64,000 nucleotides of DNA from Tatumella morbirosei. Its GTDB lineage: Bacteria > Pseudomonadota > Gammaproteobacteria > Enterobacterales > Enterobacteriaceae. The translations under genes were made by a program, and so were the position numbers. The DNA is taken from NCBI RefSeq assembly GCF_000757425.2, contig NZ_JPKR02000003.1:1550001-1614000 (forward strand), read 5' to 3'. The notes beneath the pieces are model-generated. The model was not told the origin of the DNA, did not search any database, and saw only the letters and a program-made list of their open reading frames with translations. Positions 53,072-63,129 of this stretch are shown here, in pieces. Every line of letters starts with the position of its first letter. The first letter of the stretch is position 1.

Positions 53072-53560
53072 ATGACTCTGGCTTATATTGCCCTGGGCAG
53101 TAATCTGGCAGATCCTCTGCAACAAGTGCATGCAGCTTTGCAGGCGCTGGATGCGATCCCGCATAGCCGGCGGGTCGCTACTTCCTCGTTTTACCGCACC
53201 CCCCCCTATGGCCCACCGGACCAGCCTGACTACCTTAATGCCGTCATTGCGCTGGAAACCTCACTGACTCCACTACAGTTACTTGAACATACCCAGCGTA
53301 TTGAACTGGAGCAGGGTCGTGAACGTAAAGATGAACGATGGGGTCCCCGTACGCTGGACCTGGATATTATGTTATTTGGTGATCTGGAAATAATGACACC
53401 GCATCTGACCGTTCCGCACTACGATATGCATAATCGTGCTTTTATGCTGCTGCCGCTTAACGAGATAGCCCCTGACTGTCAGTACCCCGACGGGCGCAGT
53501 ATTGCTTCACTGCTTTCCGTACTGGATAGCTCCGACATTAGCCTGTGGCAGGCCCATTAA
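53072..53560 (+). CDS. folK: 2-amino-4-hydroxy-6-hydroxymethyldihydropteridine diphosphokinase
   Basis: FolK (HPPK) transfers pyrophosphate from ATP to hydroxymethyldihydropterin in folate synthesis. The 162-residue protein (E. coli 159) shows ALGSNLADP at the start, the FYRTPPYGPPDQPDYLNA loop, and the signature RWGPRTLDLDIMLFG with two magnesium-binding aspartates. It begins 2 bases after the pcnB stop, so the two are translated together. In E. coli a fimbrial cluster lies between folK and panB; here they are 89 bases apart. Confidence 0.97.
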   Translation: MTLAYIALGSNLADPLQQVHAALQALDAIPHSRRVATSSFYRTPPYGPPDQPDYLNAVIALETSLTPLQLLEHTQRIELEQGRERKDERWGPRTLDLDIMLFGDLEIMTPHLTVPHYDMHNRAFMLLPLNEIAPDCQYPDGRSIASLLSVLDSSDISLWQAH

Positions 53561-53649
53561 CCGCCCGAAAGCTGCCCTGACAGGTCATTCACCCCGGTTG
53601 ATTATTCCTGTAAACTCCCCATAAGAAAAAATAATGACAAGAGGTCATA

Positions 53650-54444
53650 ATGAAATCAGTCACAATTAATGATCTTCGCAAATGGAAATTGTCAGGCGAG
53701 AAATTTGCCGCACTTACGGCTTACGATTACAGCTTTGCTCACCTGTTCTCTGACGAAGGCATACCGGTGCTGTTAGTGGGCGACTCGCTGGGCATGACCA
53801 TTCAGGGTCATGACTCAACGTTGCCGGTCACGGTTGAACAGGTAGCTTACCATACCGCCGCTGTACGCAAGGGCGCCGGGGCTGCCCTGTTGCTGGCAGA
53901 CCTGCCATTCATGAGCTATTCGTCGCCTGTACAGGCGTATGAGAACGCTGCACAACTGATGCGCGCCGGTGCAAATATGATCAAACTGGAAGGTGGCGCC
54001 TGGTTGGCTGAAACCGTTCGCGGACTGACTGAACGAGCGGTGCCAGTATGTGGTCATCTGGGTCTGACACCTCAGTCAGTGAATGTGTTTGGGGGTTACA
54101 AAGTCCAGGGACGTGACAGCGACGCCGCTGAAGTATTACTGAATGATGCCCTGACACTGGAACGAGCAGGAGCACAACTCATGGTTCTGGAATGTGTGCC
54201 TCACTCGCTGGCCGCGCGAATTACTACCGCATTATCCATCCCTGTGATCGGAATAGGTGCCGGTAATCAGACGGACGGTCAGATTTTGGTCATGCATGAT
54301 GCTCTGGGGATAACCGACGGGCATCTGCCAAAATTTAGTAAAAACTTTTTGGCAGAAACGGGCAATATCCGTGACGCAATAAGTCTCTATATCCGCCAGG
54401 TTGCGGAAGGCAGTTACCCGTCAGCAGAACACAGTTATCAGTAG
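53650..54444 (+). CDS. panB: 3-methyl-2-oxobutanoate hydroxymethyltransferase
   Basis: PanB adds a hydroxymethyl group from methylene-tetrahydrofolate to ketoisovalerate, giving ketopantoate for coenzyme A. The 264-residue protein equals E. coli PanB. Metal ligands and core residues appear in [19 protein letters not shown], then KLEGG and [10 protein letters not shown], and the catalytic Glu is in VLECVP. A pan operon begins here: panB, panC and panD follow closely. Confidence 0.98.
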   Translation: MKSVTINDLRKWKLSGEKFAALTAYDYSFAHLFSDEGIPVLLVGDSLGMTIQGHDSTLPVTVEQVAYHTAAVRKGAGAALLLADLPFMSYSSPVQAYENAAQLMRAGANMIKLEGGAWLAETVRGLTERAVPVCGHLGLTPQSVNVFGGYKVQGRDSDAAEVLLNDALTLERAGAQLMVLECVPHSLAARITTALSIPVIGIGAGNQTDGQILVMHDALGITDGHLPKFSKNFLAETGNIRDAISLYIRQVAEGSYPSAEHSYQ

Positions 54445-54460
54445 GTCAGGAGAAAGAACC

Positions 54461-55327
54461 GTGAAAGTGATTGAAACGCCGGCAGAGTTGCATCAAGAAA
54501 TTCGCCGCCTGCGACAGCAGGGTAATCGCATTGCGCTGGTCCCTACGATGGGAAATCTGCATCAAGGTCATATGACATTGATGGATACGGCGAAAGCCGC
54601 TGCGGATATTGTTGTGGCATCAATTTTTGTGAATCCGATGCAATTTGACCGTGCTGATGACCTGGCCCGTTATCCACGGACCTTTGCCGAAGACTGTGAA
54701 AAATTACAGCAACACCAGGTCGATATTTTATTCGCACCGTCTGCAGAAGTGATCTTCCCCGGAGGTACCTGCGCCCAGACATTTGTCGAAGTCCCTGAGC
54801 TCTCTTATCTGCTGGAGGGTGCCAGCCGGCCTGGACATTTCCGTGGCGTATCCACCATTGTCAGCAAGCTGTTTAATATGGTGCAGCCGGATATTGCCTG
54901 CTTTGGTGAAAAAGATTTTCAGCAACTACAACTGATTCGTAAAATGGTAGCCGATCTTGGGTATAACATCCGGATTATCGGCGTACCTACCGTGAGGGCA
55001 CCGGATCATCTGGCACTTAGTTCACGTAATGGCTACCTGACGGCAGAGCAGCGCGAAAATGCCCCACGACTTAGCCAGATTATGAATGCGATGGCACGTC
55101 GGCTCACCAGTGCCCGGGCTGATACGGCGGCCATTATCCTTGATGCTGAGCAGCAGTTACGCGATAACGGATTTACGCCTGACGGGATTGCCATCTGTGA
55201 CAGTCGGACACTGCATCCTCTGACTGCCGACAGCGACAGCGCAGTGATTCTGGTGGCTGCCTGGCTGGGTAAGGCCAGACTTATCGATAATCAACAGGTC
55301 AGTTTTTCGGAAGTCCCGGCCAGATAA
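54461..55327 (+). CDS. panC: pantothenate synthetase
   Basis: PanC joins pantoate and beta-alanine with ATP to form pantothenate. I start at GTG 54461, with CAGGAG 8 bases upstream, giving 288 residues (E. coli 283) and alignment from the first residues. A longer ATG frame would overlap panB. Motifs: [14 protein letters not shown] (HIGH-like), [17 protein letters not shown] and LSSRNGYL (KMSKS-like). It lies 16 bases after panB. Confidence 0.97.
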   Translation: MKVIETPAELHQEIRRLRQQGNRIALVPTMGNLHQGHMTLMDTAKAAADIVVASIFVNPMQFDRADDLARYPRTFAEDCEKLQQHQVDILFAPSAEVIFPGGTCAQTFVEVPELSYLLEGASRPGHFRGVSTIVSKLFNMVQPDIACFGEKDFQQLQLIRKMVADLGYNIRIIGVPTVRAPDHLALSSRNGYLTAEQRENAPRLSQIMNAMARRLTSARADTAAIILDAEQQLRDNGFTPDGIAICDSRTLHPLTADSDSAVILVAAWLGKARLIDNQQVSFSEVPAR

Positions 55328-55346
55328 ATTTGCGGGAGATAATGTT

Positions 55347-55727
55347 ATGTTACGTACCATGTTACAGGGCAAATTACACCGGGTCAGTGTGACTCTGGCC
55401 GATCTTAACTATGAGGGGTCCTGTGCGATAGATCAGGACTTTATGAAAGCCGCCGGTATTGTCGAATATGAAGCCATTGATATTTATAACGTGAATAACG
55501 GCCAACGCTTTTCAACCTACGCCATCGCTGCGGAACCTGGTTCACGCATTATCTCGGTAAACGGAGCAGCAGCCCGCTGTGCCTGTGTCGGTGATTTGCT
55601 GATTATTTGCAGCTATGTACAGGTCACAGATGAACAAGCCCGGAAGTGGCAGCCTAAAGTCGCTTATTTTGGCGAAGGCAACGAGATGCAGCGGGTGGCG
55701 AAAGCCGTTCCGGTGCAGATGGCCTGA
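55347..55727 (+). CDS. panD: aspartate 1-decarboxylase proenzyme
   Basis: PanD decarboxylates aspartate to beta-alanine, the substrate of PanC. The 126-residue proenzyme (E. coli 126) cuts itself between Gly24 and Ser25 (in NYEGSCAID), and Ser25 becomes the pyruvoyl cofactor; in enterobacteria PanZ assists this. It follows panC by 19 bases; E. coli has another gene between them. Confidence 0.98.
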   Translation: MLRTMLQGKLHRVSVTLADLNYEGSCAIDQDFMKAAGIVEYEAIDIYNVNNGQRFSTYAIAAEPGSRIISVNGAAARCACVGDLLIICSYVQVTDEQARKWQPKVAYFGEGNEMQRVAKAVPVQMA

Positions 55728-55732
55728 ATGGC

Positions 55733-55758
55733 AATCCGGCCCCACAGGGGGCCGGATT
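55733..55758. terminator. hairpin between panD and yadH
   Basis: AATCCGGCCCC and GGGGCCGGATT form an 11-base stem with a short loop between two convergent genes. The T tail is weak on both strands. Confidence 0.55.
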
Positions 55759-55770
55759 AGTTCTGCTGAA

Positions 55771-56541
55771 TCAGCTGCGTAAACCTCTGCCGCGCTGAAT
55801 TAATGTCCAGACCACCGCGTAAAACACTGCAATAAACACCAGCAAAATCAAAATGGTAAGTCCGACCGGAACATCATTAATCCCTAAAAATCCGTACCGG
55901 AAGCCACTGATCATATACACGATCGGATTCAGTTTAGACACAATCTGCCAGACCGGCGGTAATAATGACAGTGAGTAGAATACCCCGCCCAGGTAAGTCA
56001 GTGGTGTGAGCACAAAGGTCGGAATCAGACTAATATCATCGAAACTGCGAGCAAACACCGCATTCAGTAGTCCTGCCAGTGAAAATAATACCGAGGTCAG
56101 CACAATCGTCAGTGCCACCATTGGCCAAAAATAGACATGGAAAGGTACAAAGAACAGTGATATTGCCGTGACCAGCACGCCCACACAGATTCCCCGTGCT
56201 AACCCCCCCCCAACGTAACCTGCAATAATGATATGGGTGGGTACCGGTGCAACCAACAACTCTTCTATGTTCCGCTGGAATTTGGCACTGAAAAATGACG
56301 AAGCCACGTTCGCGTAGGAGTTGGTGATAACCGACATCATAATCAGACCGGGTACAATAAATTGCATATAGGTGAAACCATGCATATCACCGATCCGTGA
56401 ACCGATCAGATTACCAAAGATAATAAAATACAGGGTCATGGTAATGACTGGCGGCACCAGCGTCTGAATCCAGATCCGCATAAAACGGTGGGTTTCTTTT
56501 GCCCAGATGCTTTTCAGCGCTACCCAATACAAATGCGCCAT
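55771..56541 (-). CDS. yadH: ABC-2 type exporter permease YadH
   Basis: YadH is the membrane part of a predicted ABC-2 family exporter with YadG; its substrate is not known. The 256-residue protein equals E. coli YadH. It has about six hydrophobic segments and the ABC-2 conserved stretch FVLTPLTYLGGVFYSLSLLP around 177-196. Its start overlaps the yadG stop by 1 base. Confidence 0.94.
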   Translation of the reverse strand: MAHLYWVALKSIWAKETHRFMRIWIQTLVPPVITMTLYFIIFGNLIGSRIGDMHGFTYMQFIVPGLIMMSVITNSYANVASSFFSAKFQRNIEELLVAPVPTHIIIAGYVGGGLARGICVGVLVTAISLFFVPFHVYFWPMVALTIVLTSVLFSLAGLLNAVFARSFDDISLIPTFVLTPLTYLGGVFYSLSLLPPVWQIVSKLNPIVYMISGFRYGFLGINDVPVGLTILILLVFIAVFYAVVWTLIQRGRGLRS

Positions 56542-57464
56542 TATTTTTCCTCCGCAGTGCCGTTGACCAGGCTGACGAACAGTTCTTCCAGGCGGTTCGC
56601 TTTATTACGCATACTCAGCACAGAAATGCCCTGTGCTGAAAGTTGACTAAACACACTGTTCAGCCCCTGCTCACGCAGCACTTCAACTTCCAGGGTCGAG
56701 GTATCCACTAGTTTAAAATTAAACCCATCCAGCTTTGGCAACGGGCTATGTGGTGCCAAATCCAGGATAAAAGTTTCCGATTTAAGTTTACCCAGCAGGT
56801 TTTTCATTGAGGTATTTTCGACAAGCTCTCCCCGCTGAATAATCCCAATATTTCGGCAAAGCATTTCGGCCTCTTCAAGGTAATGGGTCGTCAGAATAAT
56901 CGTAGTACCCTGAATATTCAGTTCTTTGAGAAAGACCCACATAGAACGCCGCAATTCGATGTCCACGCCGGCGGTAGGCTCATCAAGAATTAACAGCTTC
57001 GGTTCGTGCATCAGCGCGCGCGCAATCATTAAACGGCGTTTCATTCCACCAGAAAGCATTCTGGCTCTTTCATCTCGTTTTTCCCATAAATCAAGCTGAC
57101 GCAGGTACTTTTCAGCCCGAATTAGCGCTTCCTTACGTTCAACGCCGTAGTAACCGGCCTGGCTGACGACAATCTGTAGTACAGTTTCAAACGGGTTGAA
57201 ATTAAACTCTTGCGGGACCAGCCCTAGCTGGCGTTTGGCATTAACCTTGTCAGTATCAAGATCATGACCAAACACCTTTACCTGTCCGGAAGATTTATTG
57301 ACCAGTGAACTAATGATCCCGATGGTCGTCGATTTACCGGCACCGTTAGGTCCCAGCAATGCATAAAAATCTCCTGCCTGTACCTTCAAGTCGAGCCCTT
57401 TCAGAGCTCTGACGCTGTCCCCGTAGGTTTTGGTCAGCCCGGAAATTTCCAGTGCGTAAGTCAT
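56541..57464 (-). CDS. yadG: ABC exporter ATP-binding protein YadG
   Basis: YadG is the ATPase partner of YadH. The 307-residue protein (E. coli 308) has Walker A GPNGAGKST at residues 38-46, the signature LSGGMKRR around 138-145, Walker B LLILDEPTAGVD and the switch His in LTTHYLEEAE. The C-terminal 80 residues are typical of drug- or polysaccharide-type ABC-2 exporters. The two genes form one unit. Confidence 0.94.
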   Translation of the reverse strand: MTYALEISGLTKTYGDSVRALKGLDLKVQAGDFYALLGPNGAGKSTTIGIISSLVNKSSGQVKVFGHDLDTDKVNAKRQLGLVPQEFNFNPFETVLQIVVSQAGYYGVERKEALIRAEKYLRQLDLWEKRDERARMLSGGMKRRLMIARALMHEPKLLILDEPTAGVDIELRRSMWVFLKELNIQGTTIILTTHYLEEAEMLCRNIGIIQRGELVENTSMKNLLGKLKSETFILDLAPHSPLPKLDGFNFKLVDTSTLEVEVLREQGLNSVFSQLSAQGISVLSMRNKANRLEELFVSLVNGTAEEK

Positions 57465-57864
57465 ACCTGCTCCATACCCGTCGTGATGACGTGTTTAACA
57501 TGAATAATGATGTCGTGATTGCGCCGACGTGTTCCGGCCATCAGTGCATTAAAATACTGTGTATAGCTGCGCCCCGCTCACCGTGAATCACGCGCTCAGA
57601 CGCAACACAAAACAGGGCATACTGCTGAGGATGAGCACTCAGTCGAAACGAGGCTGAAATTAATGTTATGGGGATTTAACACCAGGGTGGCAGCAGTGTG
57701 ACAGGGTTCGTCAGCCTCAGCAGCGAATCTCCGTTTAATGTCCCGGAGGTGGTTATTATGACCTGCCAGACCGCAATCAACCGGGTAGCCGGTGAAAAAT
57801 CGCGCTCAGTATAATTCAGACCGGCAGACCCGGCCTGAAAGATTGTGCTATTTTACCGACCCGT
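57465..57864. other. 400-base gap at the can position
   Basis: In E. coli the carbonic anhydrase gene can lies here between yadG and hpt. No reading frame resembling it is found on either strand, so the gene is absent rather than decayed. On the plus strand a very short frame with a good ribosome binding site is listed separately. No tRNA, insertion sequence or strong terminator is visible. Confidence 0.5.
57758..57814 (+). CDS. candidate 18-residue small ORF
   Basis: GGAGGT, a near-perfect Shine-Dalgarno, stands 7 bases before an ATG that opens an 18-codon frame (MTCQTAINRVAGEKSRSV). The strong site is the only support. The peptide has one Cys, no membrane segment and no known relative. It could be chance. 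Confidence 0.2.
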   Translation: MTCQTAINRVAGEKSRSV

Positions 57865-58401
57865 TCAGGGTTCCAGAATCACTACTTTACCGACGTATGG
57901 CAGGTGCCGGTAACGTTGGGCGTAATCAATACCATACCCTACAACGAATTCATCCGGGATAGTAAAACCTACATATTCAACATCAACATGAACTTCCCGA
58001 CGTTCCGGCTTATCCAGCAGAGTACAAATCGCCAGTGATCTTGGCTCACGTAAACTCAAAATTTCGCGAACCTTACTCAGGGTATTCCCTGAATCAATAA
58101 TATCCTCAACGATCAACACGTCTTTGCCACGGATATCTTCATCCAGATCTTTCATGATCTTCACATCACGGGTGCTCGACATACCGCTGCCATAGCTTGA
58201 GGCAGTCATAAAATCGACTTCGTGAGATACCTCTATGGCTCTGCACAAATCCGCCATAAACATAAATGATCCACGCAACAGTCCGACCAGCACGATATCA
58301 TTACCGCGGTCACGGTAATCGGCGGAAATTTGCTGTCCAAGCTCTGCAATACGTTGTTTAATTTCCTGTTCGGAAATCATCACTTCTACACGGTGTTTCA
58401 T
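57865..58401 (-). CDS. hpt: hypoxanthine phosphoribosyltransferase
   Basis: Hpt salvages hypoxanthine (and less well guanine) with PRPP to IMP. I start at ATG 58401 ([14 protein letters not shown]), giving 178 residues like E. coli; another ATG is four codons upstream. The PRPP-binding motif [13 protein letters not shown] (about 96-108) and the loop ASSYGSGM are intact. In E. coli gcd separates it from cueO; here 151 bases do. Confidence 0.97.
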   Translation of the reverse strand: MKHRVEVMISEQEIKQRIAELGQQISADYRDRGNDIVLVGLLRGSFMFMADLCRAIEVSHEVDFMTASSYGSGMSSTRDVKIMKDLDEDIRGKDVLIVEDIIDSGNTLSKVREILSLREPRSLAICTLLDKPERREVHVDVEYVGFTIPDEFVVGYGIDYAQRYRHLPYVGKVVILEP

Positions 58402-58552
58402 AATATATCTCACTGATTTTACTCAGCTAAACCTCATCTTTGCCGGGATAAACACATTGATGATCCGTAGATCATGGCGCGAATTATCGCACAGAAAAGG
58501 GCCTGCACGATAGACCAGCCACCGATTAACCCGGCAATTCTGACGGTCCCGG

Positions 58553-60205
58553 TTAGCTGCCGCTTACCGTAAAGCCTAGCATCATCCCGGTATCTTCATG
58601 TTCCAGCAGATGGCAATGCGCCATATATGCGGTCTCTTTTGAAGCGGTATGAGGGAAGTTGACCAGTACTTCGCTGACACCACCTTCTACTCTGACCATA
58701 TCTTTCCAGCCACTACGATGAGCCGCAACCGGCTGGCCATTCTCAGACAGAATACGGAACTGTGTACCGTGAATATGGAACGGGTGCAGCATCATGTCGC
58801 CCTCGCCGCTGATCCGCCAGACCTCCGACGTTTGTACCGGCACATCAAAAGAAGGCTGATGCATATCAAATGCTTTACCATTAATCTTATTTCCCTGATG
58901 GAAATCATAACTTCCGGCCTGATTATTGGTTGACATACTCATCGAATGCATCGGATGGTCTGAAGACCCGGACATACCCGGCATGTTATCGCCGGACGGC
59001 ATCTGCATACCCTGCATGCTATGCGCCGGATCCTTCGAATCGGGCTGATGCATGCCTGCCATCGCCTTGTGACCATAACGTTTCATTAGCGCCGCCATTC
59101 CCTGCTGATCCAACTGCTTATCCATTGATAGCGTCAGAGTTCTGTGATTTAGCTGTTTTAGTGAGTCTGTTGCCGGGAGAGCTGGCATGGTCGTTAACTG
59201 GTCCGGCAGAATACTGCTGCCGGCGACACGCAGCGGTAGAATATTAATCAATGGTAGTGGCTGATCGAACGGTGACAGAGTCATGCCTGCCTGTTCAACC
59301 GGCAGAGTAACAAAATCAAAAGGCTGACCATCCGAGGTATCTGCCATCACTTCGAAGCGTTCACCAGGAATAAGCGACAAGGATTCAACTTTTACTGGCT
59401 CAGGCAACAACCCTCCGTCACTGGCAATAACATACAAGGGCCGCTTGTCACTGGTACTCACGTTAAGACTGCGGGCATTACAGCCATTAAGCATACGAAA
59501 ACGCACCCATCCGTGCGGCACTGCATGCTGAGGATAACTGACACCGTTGGTCAGCATCATATCGCCAAACCACCCCACCGCGGCCCGCATAATATCCAGC
59601 TGATAATCAATAGCCGTTCCATCGTTAGTCAGTTGCTTATCCTGAAAAATCAGTGGAATATCATCAACTCCCCACTCCGTCGGTAAACGCATTTTACCAA
59701 TTTCATCATCATCAATGATAATCAGACCCGCCAGCCCTTTTGCGACCTGGAATCCGGTATGACCGTGTAAATGGGGGTGGTACCAGCAGGTGGCGGCGTT
59801 CTGGTCCGGAGTAAATGTCACCTGACGGCGACTGCCGGCGGCAATTATTTCCAGCGGCCCGCCATCCACCTCCCCTCCTACTTTCAGCCCATGCCAGTGA
59901 AGCGTGGTGGCGGTCGGTAAGGTATTATTGATATTTATCGTGACTGGCTGATGACGTTGCAGGCGGATAGTCGGTCCGAGCAGGCTACCGTTATACCCCC
60001 ATGTTGCCACATTTTTCCCTTGCCACTGAGTGGTTCCCGTCATTGCTGTCAGCCTGATTTGCTGGCGGATATCCGGCGTCAGTTGCGTCGGAATGGGGAG
60101 TAAGGGCCGCTGAGCCGCCATCAGTGTACGACTCCAGACAGGCAATACTCCGGCAGCCGTTAATGCGGTAGTAAGTTTAAGAAAATCTCGACGCTGCATA
60201 TCCAT
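58553..60205 (-). CDS. cueO: multicopper oxidase CueO
   Basis: CueO oxidises Cu(I) to less toxic Cu(II) in the periplasm. The 550-residue protein has a Tat signal (RRDFLK near residues 5-10). Four multicopper clusters follow: [28 protein letters not shown] and the C-terminal [13 protein letters not shown], which contains the type 1 copper ligands. A Met/His-rich insert (about 377-425) matches the copper-binding segment of E. coli CueO but is longer. ATG at 60199 is an alternative start that gives MQRRDF as in E. coli. A CueR-type promoter lies just upstream. Confidence 0.97.
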   Translation of the reverse strand: MDMQRRDFLKLTTALTAAGVLPVWSRTLMAAQRPLLPIPTQLTPDIRQQIRLTAMTGTTQWQGKNVATWGYNGSLLGPTIRLQRHQPVTININNTLPTATTLHWHGLKVGGEVDGGPLEIIAAGSRRQVTFTPDQNAATCWYHPHLHGHTGFQVAKGLAGLIIIDDDEIGKMRLPTEWGVDDIPLIFQDKQLTNDGTAIDYQLDIMRAAVGWFGDMMLTNGVSYPQHAVPHGWVRFRMLNGCNARSLNVSTSDKRPLYVIASDGGLLPEPVKVESLSLIPGERFEVMADTSDGQPFDFVTLPVEQAGMTLSPFDQPLPLINILPLRVAGSSILPDQLTTMPALPATDSLKQLNHRTLTLSMDKQLDQQGMAALMKRYGHKAMAGMHQPDSKDPAHSMQGMQMPSGDNMPGMSGSSDHPMHSMSMSTNNQAGSYDFHQGNKINGKAFDMHQPSFDVPVQTSEVWRISGEGDMMLHPFHIHGTQFRILSENGQPVAAHRSGWKDMVRVEGGVSEVLVNFPHTASKETAYMAHCHLLEHEDTGMMLGFTVSGS

Positions 60206-60234
60206 AGGCCCTTAGACAAAAATGTGATTTGTTA

Positions 60235-60265
60235 AGCTTAAACCCTTCCCTCACAGGAAGGTCAA
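60235..60265 (-). promoter_or_regulatory. CueR-type promoter/operator of cueO
   Basis: On the minus strand -35 TTGACC (60260-60265) and -10 TAAGCT (60235-60240) are 19 bases apart, the overlong spacer typical of MerR-family activators. Inside the spacer lies the dyad CCTTCC...GGAAGG, the core of known CueR sites at copA and cueO. Copper-bound CueR would bend this DNA and activate cueO. Confidence 0.85.
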
Positions 60266-60356
60266 GCAACTGTTCCTGGTCAAGAGGTCAAAACTATCGT
60301 CATCCTGACAATATCTATGATAACGTTCATCACATTACAGTGATCAGAGAACGCCC

Positions 60357-60707
60357 ATGACCAAAATGTTCAGGTTCCTGCTGCTATCCGTGTTACTGGG
60401 AGCATCCGGCACAAGTTTCGCACTCGACGAATCACAGGCAGAAGATATGGCCGATTTAACCGCGGTTTTTATCTATCTTAAAAATGACTGTGGCTATCAG
60501 GATATTCCTGATGCACAAATCCGTAATGCACTGGTGTTCTTCGCCCGCCAGAACCACTGGGATCTGAGCAATTATGATTTGATGAACATGCAGCAGCGTG
60601 GTGAATCAAGTTATCAGGATCTAAGCGGCATTGCCGTTCCTGAAGCAAAAAAATGCCATTCTCTGGCCGAAAAATCTCTGAGCTTACTGGCCTATGTGAA
60701 TAAGTAA
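60357..60707 (+). CDS. yacC: YacC family periplasmic protein
   Basis: This 116-residue protein matches E. coli YacC (115), whose role is not established. A signal peptide (MTKMFRFLLLSVLLGASGTS, cleavage near FA-L) precedes a small soluble domain with conserved DMADLTAVF, LKNDCGYQ and KKCHSLAEKS. The two Cys could form a disulfide in the periplasm. It is divergent from cueO and upstream of speE. Confidence 0.92.
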   Translation: MTKMFRFLLLSVLLGASGTSFALDESQAEDMADLTAVFIYLKNDCGYQDIPDAQIRNALVFFARQNHWDLSNYDLMNMQQRGESSYQDLSGIAVPEAKKCHSLAEKSLSLLAYVNK

Positions 60708-60802
60708 CTCCCTCTTTCCTTGTCAGCCGTGCATCCCCCCACTAACTTCGCTATCATAGCCTGCTTATTTTCATCGCAATGCAGCTGAGGGGGGGTCATA
60801 AC

Positions 60803-61664
60803 ATGTCTCAGAATGAGAAATGGCATGAAACACTTCATGACGGGTTCGGGCAATATTTTACCGTCGATAAACAGTTATACCGGGACAAAACTGAACACCA
60901 GGATCTGGTCATTTTTGAAAATAGCGCTTTTGGCCGGGTAATGGCCCTTGATGGCGTGGTTCAGACTACCGAGCGGGACGAATTTATCTATCATGAGATG
61001 CTCACTCATGTACCGTTGTTTGCCCACGGTGATGCCAGAAGCGTACTGATTATCGGGGGGGGTGGACGGTGGCATGCTACGGGAAGTTGCGCGTCATCCG
61101 GGCGTTGAGAAAATAACCATGGTAGAAATCGACGCAGGGGTCGTTAACTTCTGCCGTCAGTATCTGCCGTCACACAGCAACGGGGCCTATGATGATCCGC
61201 GCTTTACGCTGGTGATCGATGATGGCGTAAATTTTGTCAGTCAGACCGAACATAAGTTTGATGTGATCATCTCTGACTGTACCGATCCTATCGGTCCCGG
61301 GGAGAGCCTGTTTACTTCTGATTTTTATGCCGGCTGTCAGCGCTGCCTGAACGAAGACGGAATCTTTGTTGCACAGAACGGCGTCTGCTTCCTGCAACAG
61401 GATGAAGCGGTCAACAGCCATCGCCGGTTAAGCCCTTATTTTACCGATGTAACCTTCTATCAGGCCGCAGTGCCGACCTATTACGGTGGCATCATGACTT
61501 TTGCCTGGGCCAGTAATAATGCACTGCTGCGTCAGCTACCCGCAGAAACACTGAAAGCACGCTGTCAGGAAACTGACATCCGCTGTCGTTATTATACCCC
61601 GGACATTCACCAGGCAAGTTTCGCCCTGCCACAATATCTGCTGGACGCTCTGAGCGCAGAATAA
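60803..61664 (+). pseudogene. speE: spermidine synthase, interrupted by a +1 frameshift
   Basis: SpeE transfers an aminopropyl group from decarboxylated SAM to putrescine. The first part, from ATG 60803 ([13 protein letters not shown]), runs in one frame to LIIGGG. There the sequence has a run of eight G then TGGAC (61055-61066). One extra base moves the frame, and translation would stop at 61108. The rest, from [11 protein letters not shown] to ALSAE, is intact in the next frame. Removing one G gives the conserved GGGDGG and a 286-residue protein (E. coli 288). Everything else is well conserved, so the change is recent or an assembly error. Confidence 0.9.
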
Positions 61665-61694
61665 TCCCTGAAATACCTGAGGAGGTGAACTAAA

Positions 61695-62498
61695 TTGCAA
61701 AAGCTTAAACTACATGGCTTCAACAATCTGACCAAGAGCCTGAGTTTTTGTATCTACGATATTTGCTATGCGAATTCACAAGAAGAACGTGACGGTTATA
61801 TTGCCTATATTGATGAGCAATATAATGCTAATCGACTAACCGAGATACTTAGCGAAACCTGTTCAATTATCGGCGCGAATATCCTCAATATTGCCCGCCA
61901 GGACTATGAACCCCAGGGAGCCAGTGTCACTATCCTTGTCAGTGAAGAACCGGTCAATCCCGAAGATATCGATACCTCGGAACATCCTGGTCCGTTGCCG
62001 GATGCTATTGTCGCGCACCTGGATAAAAGCCACATTTGCGTACATACCTACCCTGAAAGTCATCCCGAAGGTGGACTATGTACTTTCCGTGCCGATATCG
62101 AAGTGTCTACCTGTGGTGTTATATCACCGCTGAAAGCGCTGAACTATCTGATCCATCAGTTGGAATCAGACATTGTGACCATTGACTATCGTGTACGAGG
62201 TTTTACTCGTGATATCAATGGATTAAAGCATTTCATTGATCATGAAATTAACTCTATACAGAATTTCATGTCTAAAGATATCAAATCAATGTATGACATG
62301 ATGGATGTGAATGTTTATCAGGAGAATATTTTTCACAGCAAAATGCTGCTAAAAGAATTTGACCTGAAGCATTACCTGTTTAATACCCGCCCGGAAGACC
62401 TGACGCCTCAGGAACATCAGCGCATCACTGATCTGCTGTGGAAGGAGATGCGGGAAATTTATTATGGCCGGAATATCCCTGCGGTCAGTAATAAATAA
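61695..62498 (+). CDS. speD: S-adenosylmethionine decarboxylase proenzyme
   Basis: SpeD makes decarboxylated SAM, the aminopropyl donor used by SpeE. The start is TTG 61695, with GGAGGTG 8 bases upstream; the protein then begins [17 protein letters not shown] as in E. coli. It is 267 residues (E. coli 264). The proenzyme cleaves itself between Lys111 and Ser112 (in [19 protein letters not shown]), forming the pyruvoyl group. It follows speE by 30 bases, in the same operon. Confidence 0.97.
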   Translation: MQKLKLHGFNNLTKSLSFCIYDICYANSQEERDGYIAYIDEQYNANRLTEILSETCSIIGANILNIARQDYEPQGASVTILVSEEPVNPEDIDTSEHPGPLPDAIVAHLDKSHICVHTYPESHPEGGLCTFRADIEVSTCGVISPLKALNYLIHQLESDIVTIDYRVRGFTRDINGLKHFIDHEINSIQNFMSKDIKSMYDMMDVNVYQENIFHSKMLLKEFDLKHYLFNTRPEDLTPQEHQRITDLLWKEMREIYYGRNIPAVSNK

Positions 62499-62505
62499 TT
62501 CAGAC

Positions 62506-62527
62506 GGACCGGCACTTATGCCGGTCC
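62506..62527 (+). terminator. weak hairpin after speD
   Basis: GGACCGGC and GCCGGTCC pair around a short loop 8 bases past speD. No T tail follows, so it may stabilise the 3' end rather than terminate. Confidence 0.4.
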
Positions 62528-62563
62528 ACGAACTACCAGAATGAGTTCAGACCATATTTTACT

Positions 62564-62926
62564 CTAGCGACCACGAGCAAATTCCCGGTAAGCCGCTATC
62601 AGCTGCAGAAAATCCTCCAGACCGCAGAACGACAGCGATTCCTGATCGTAGTAAGCCATCCCTTCTTCTAATTCGTCGGTGTCAAAAGAAAGAAGATTAG
62701 CGCCAATCATCACCTCTTCCGCATCCAGCAACAACGTGTATTCCTTACCGGTTTTCTGCCACTGATTTTCGGTGCCTTTCAGCGCCAGTGACGCCTCAAC
62801 AACTTCATCCAGTAAAGCCATATCACCCTGAACTTCTTCATTAAACCAGTGACCTACAGCCTCATGATCCATCGACATTCTGACGATGACATTGCCTGTG
62901 ACATCATTGACAAACTGGTACTCCAC
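62564..62926 (-). CDS. yacL: YacL family protein (UPF0231)
   Basis: This 120-residue acidic protein matches E. coli YacL of the UPF0231 family, function unknown. It starts [20 protein letters not shown] and is rich in Glu/Asp in the middle. No catalytic motif or membrane segment is visible. It lies convergent with speD and downstream of acnB, as in E. coli. Confidence 0.92.
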   Translation of the reverse strand: MEYQFVNDVTGNVIVRMSMDHEAVGHWFNEEVQGDMALLDEVVEASLALKGTENQWQKTGKEYTLLLDAEEVMIGANLLSFDTDELEEGMAYYDQESLSFCGLEDFLQLIAAYREFARGR

Positions 62927-63072
62927 ATTGGACTCCTTACTGCAACGGCCTGTCTTCAGACTCTTTCTGCTGACAGAGAATCAGCATAGTGTAACCAAAT
63001 AACCGAATTCCGGACACTACCGGTATGAAAGTGTCCTGCCCCCTCCCGACGGAACAAATCAGGCTGAAGAGG

Positions 63073-63101
63073 AAAAAAAAAGCACAGCGGATGCTGTGCT
63101 T
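63073..63101 (-). terminator. terminator after acnB
   Basis: On the minus strand AAGCACAGC, loop ATCC, GCTGTGCTT forms a 9-base perfect stem followed by about seven T. It begins 28 bases past the acnB stop. Confidence 0.9.
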
Positions 63102-63129
63102 CAGATTATTCAGAGATAACGTTTAAAAA

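Noticed and set aside
57865-58552. Possible trace of gcd between hpt and cueO
   Set aside because: The 151-base gap has no fragment resembling a quinoprotein dehydrogenase; the gene is simply absent.
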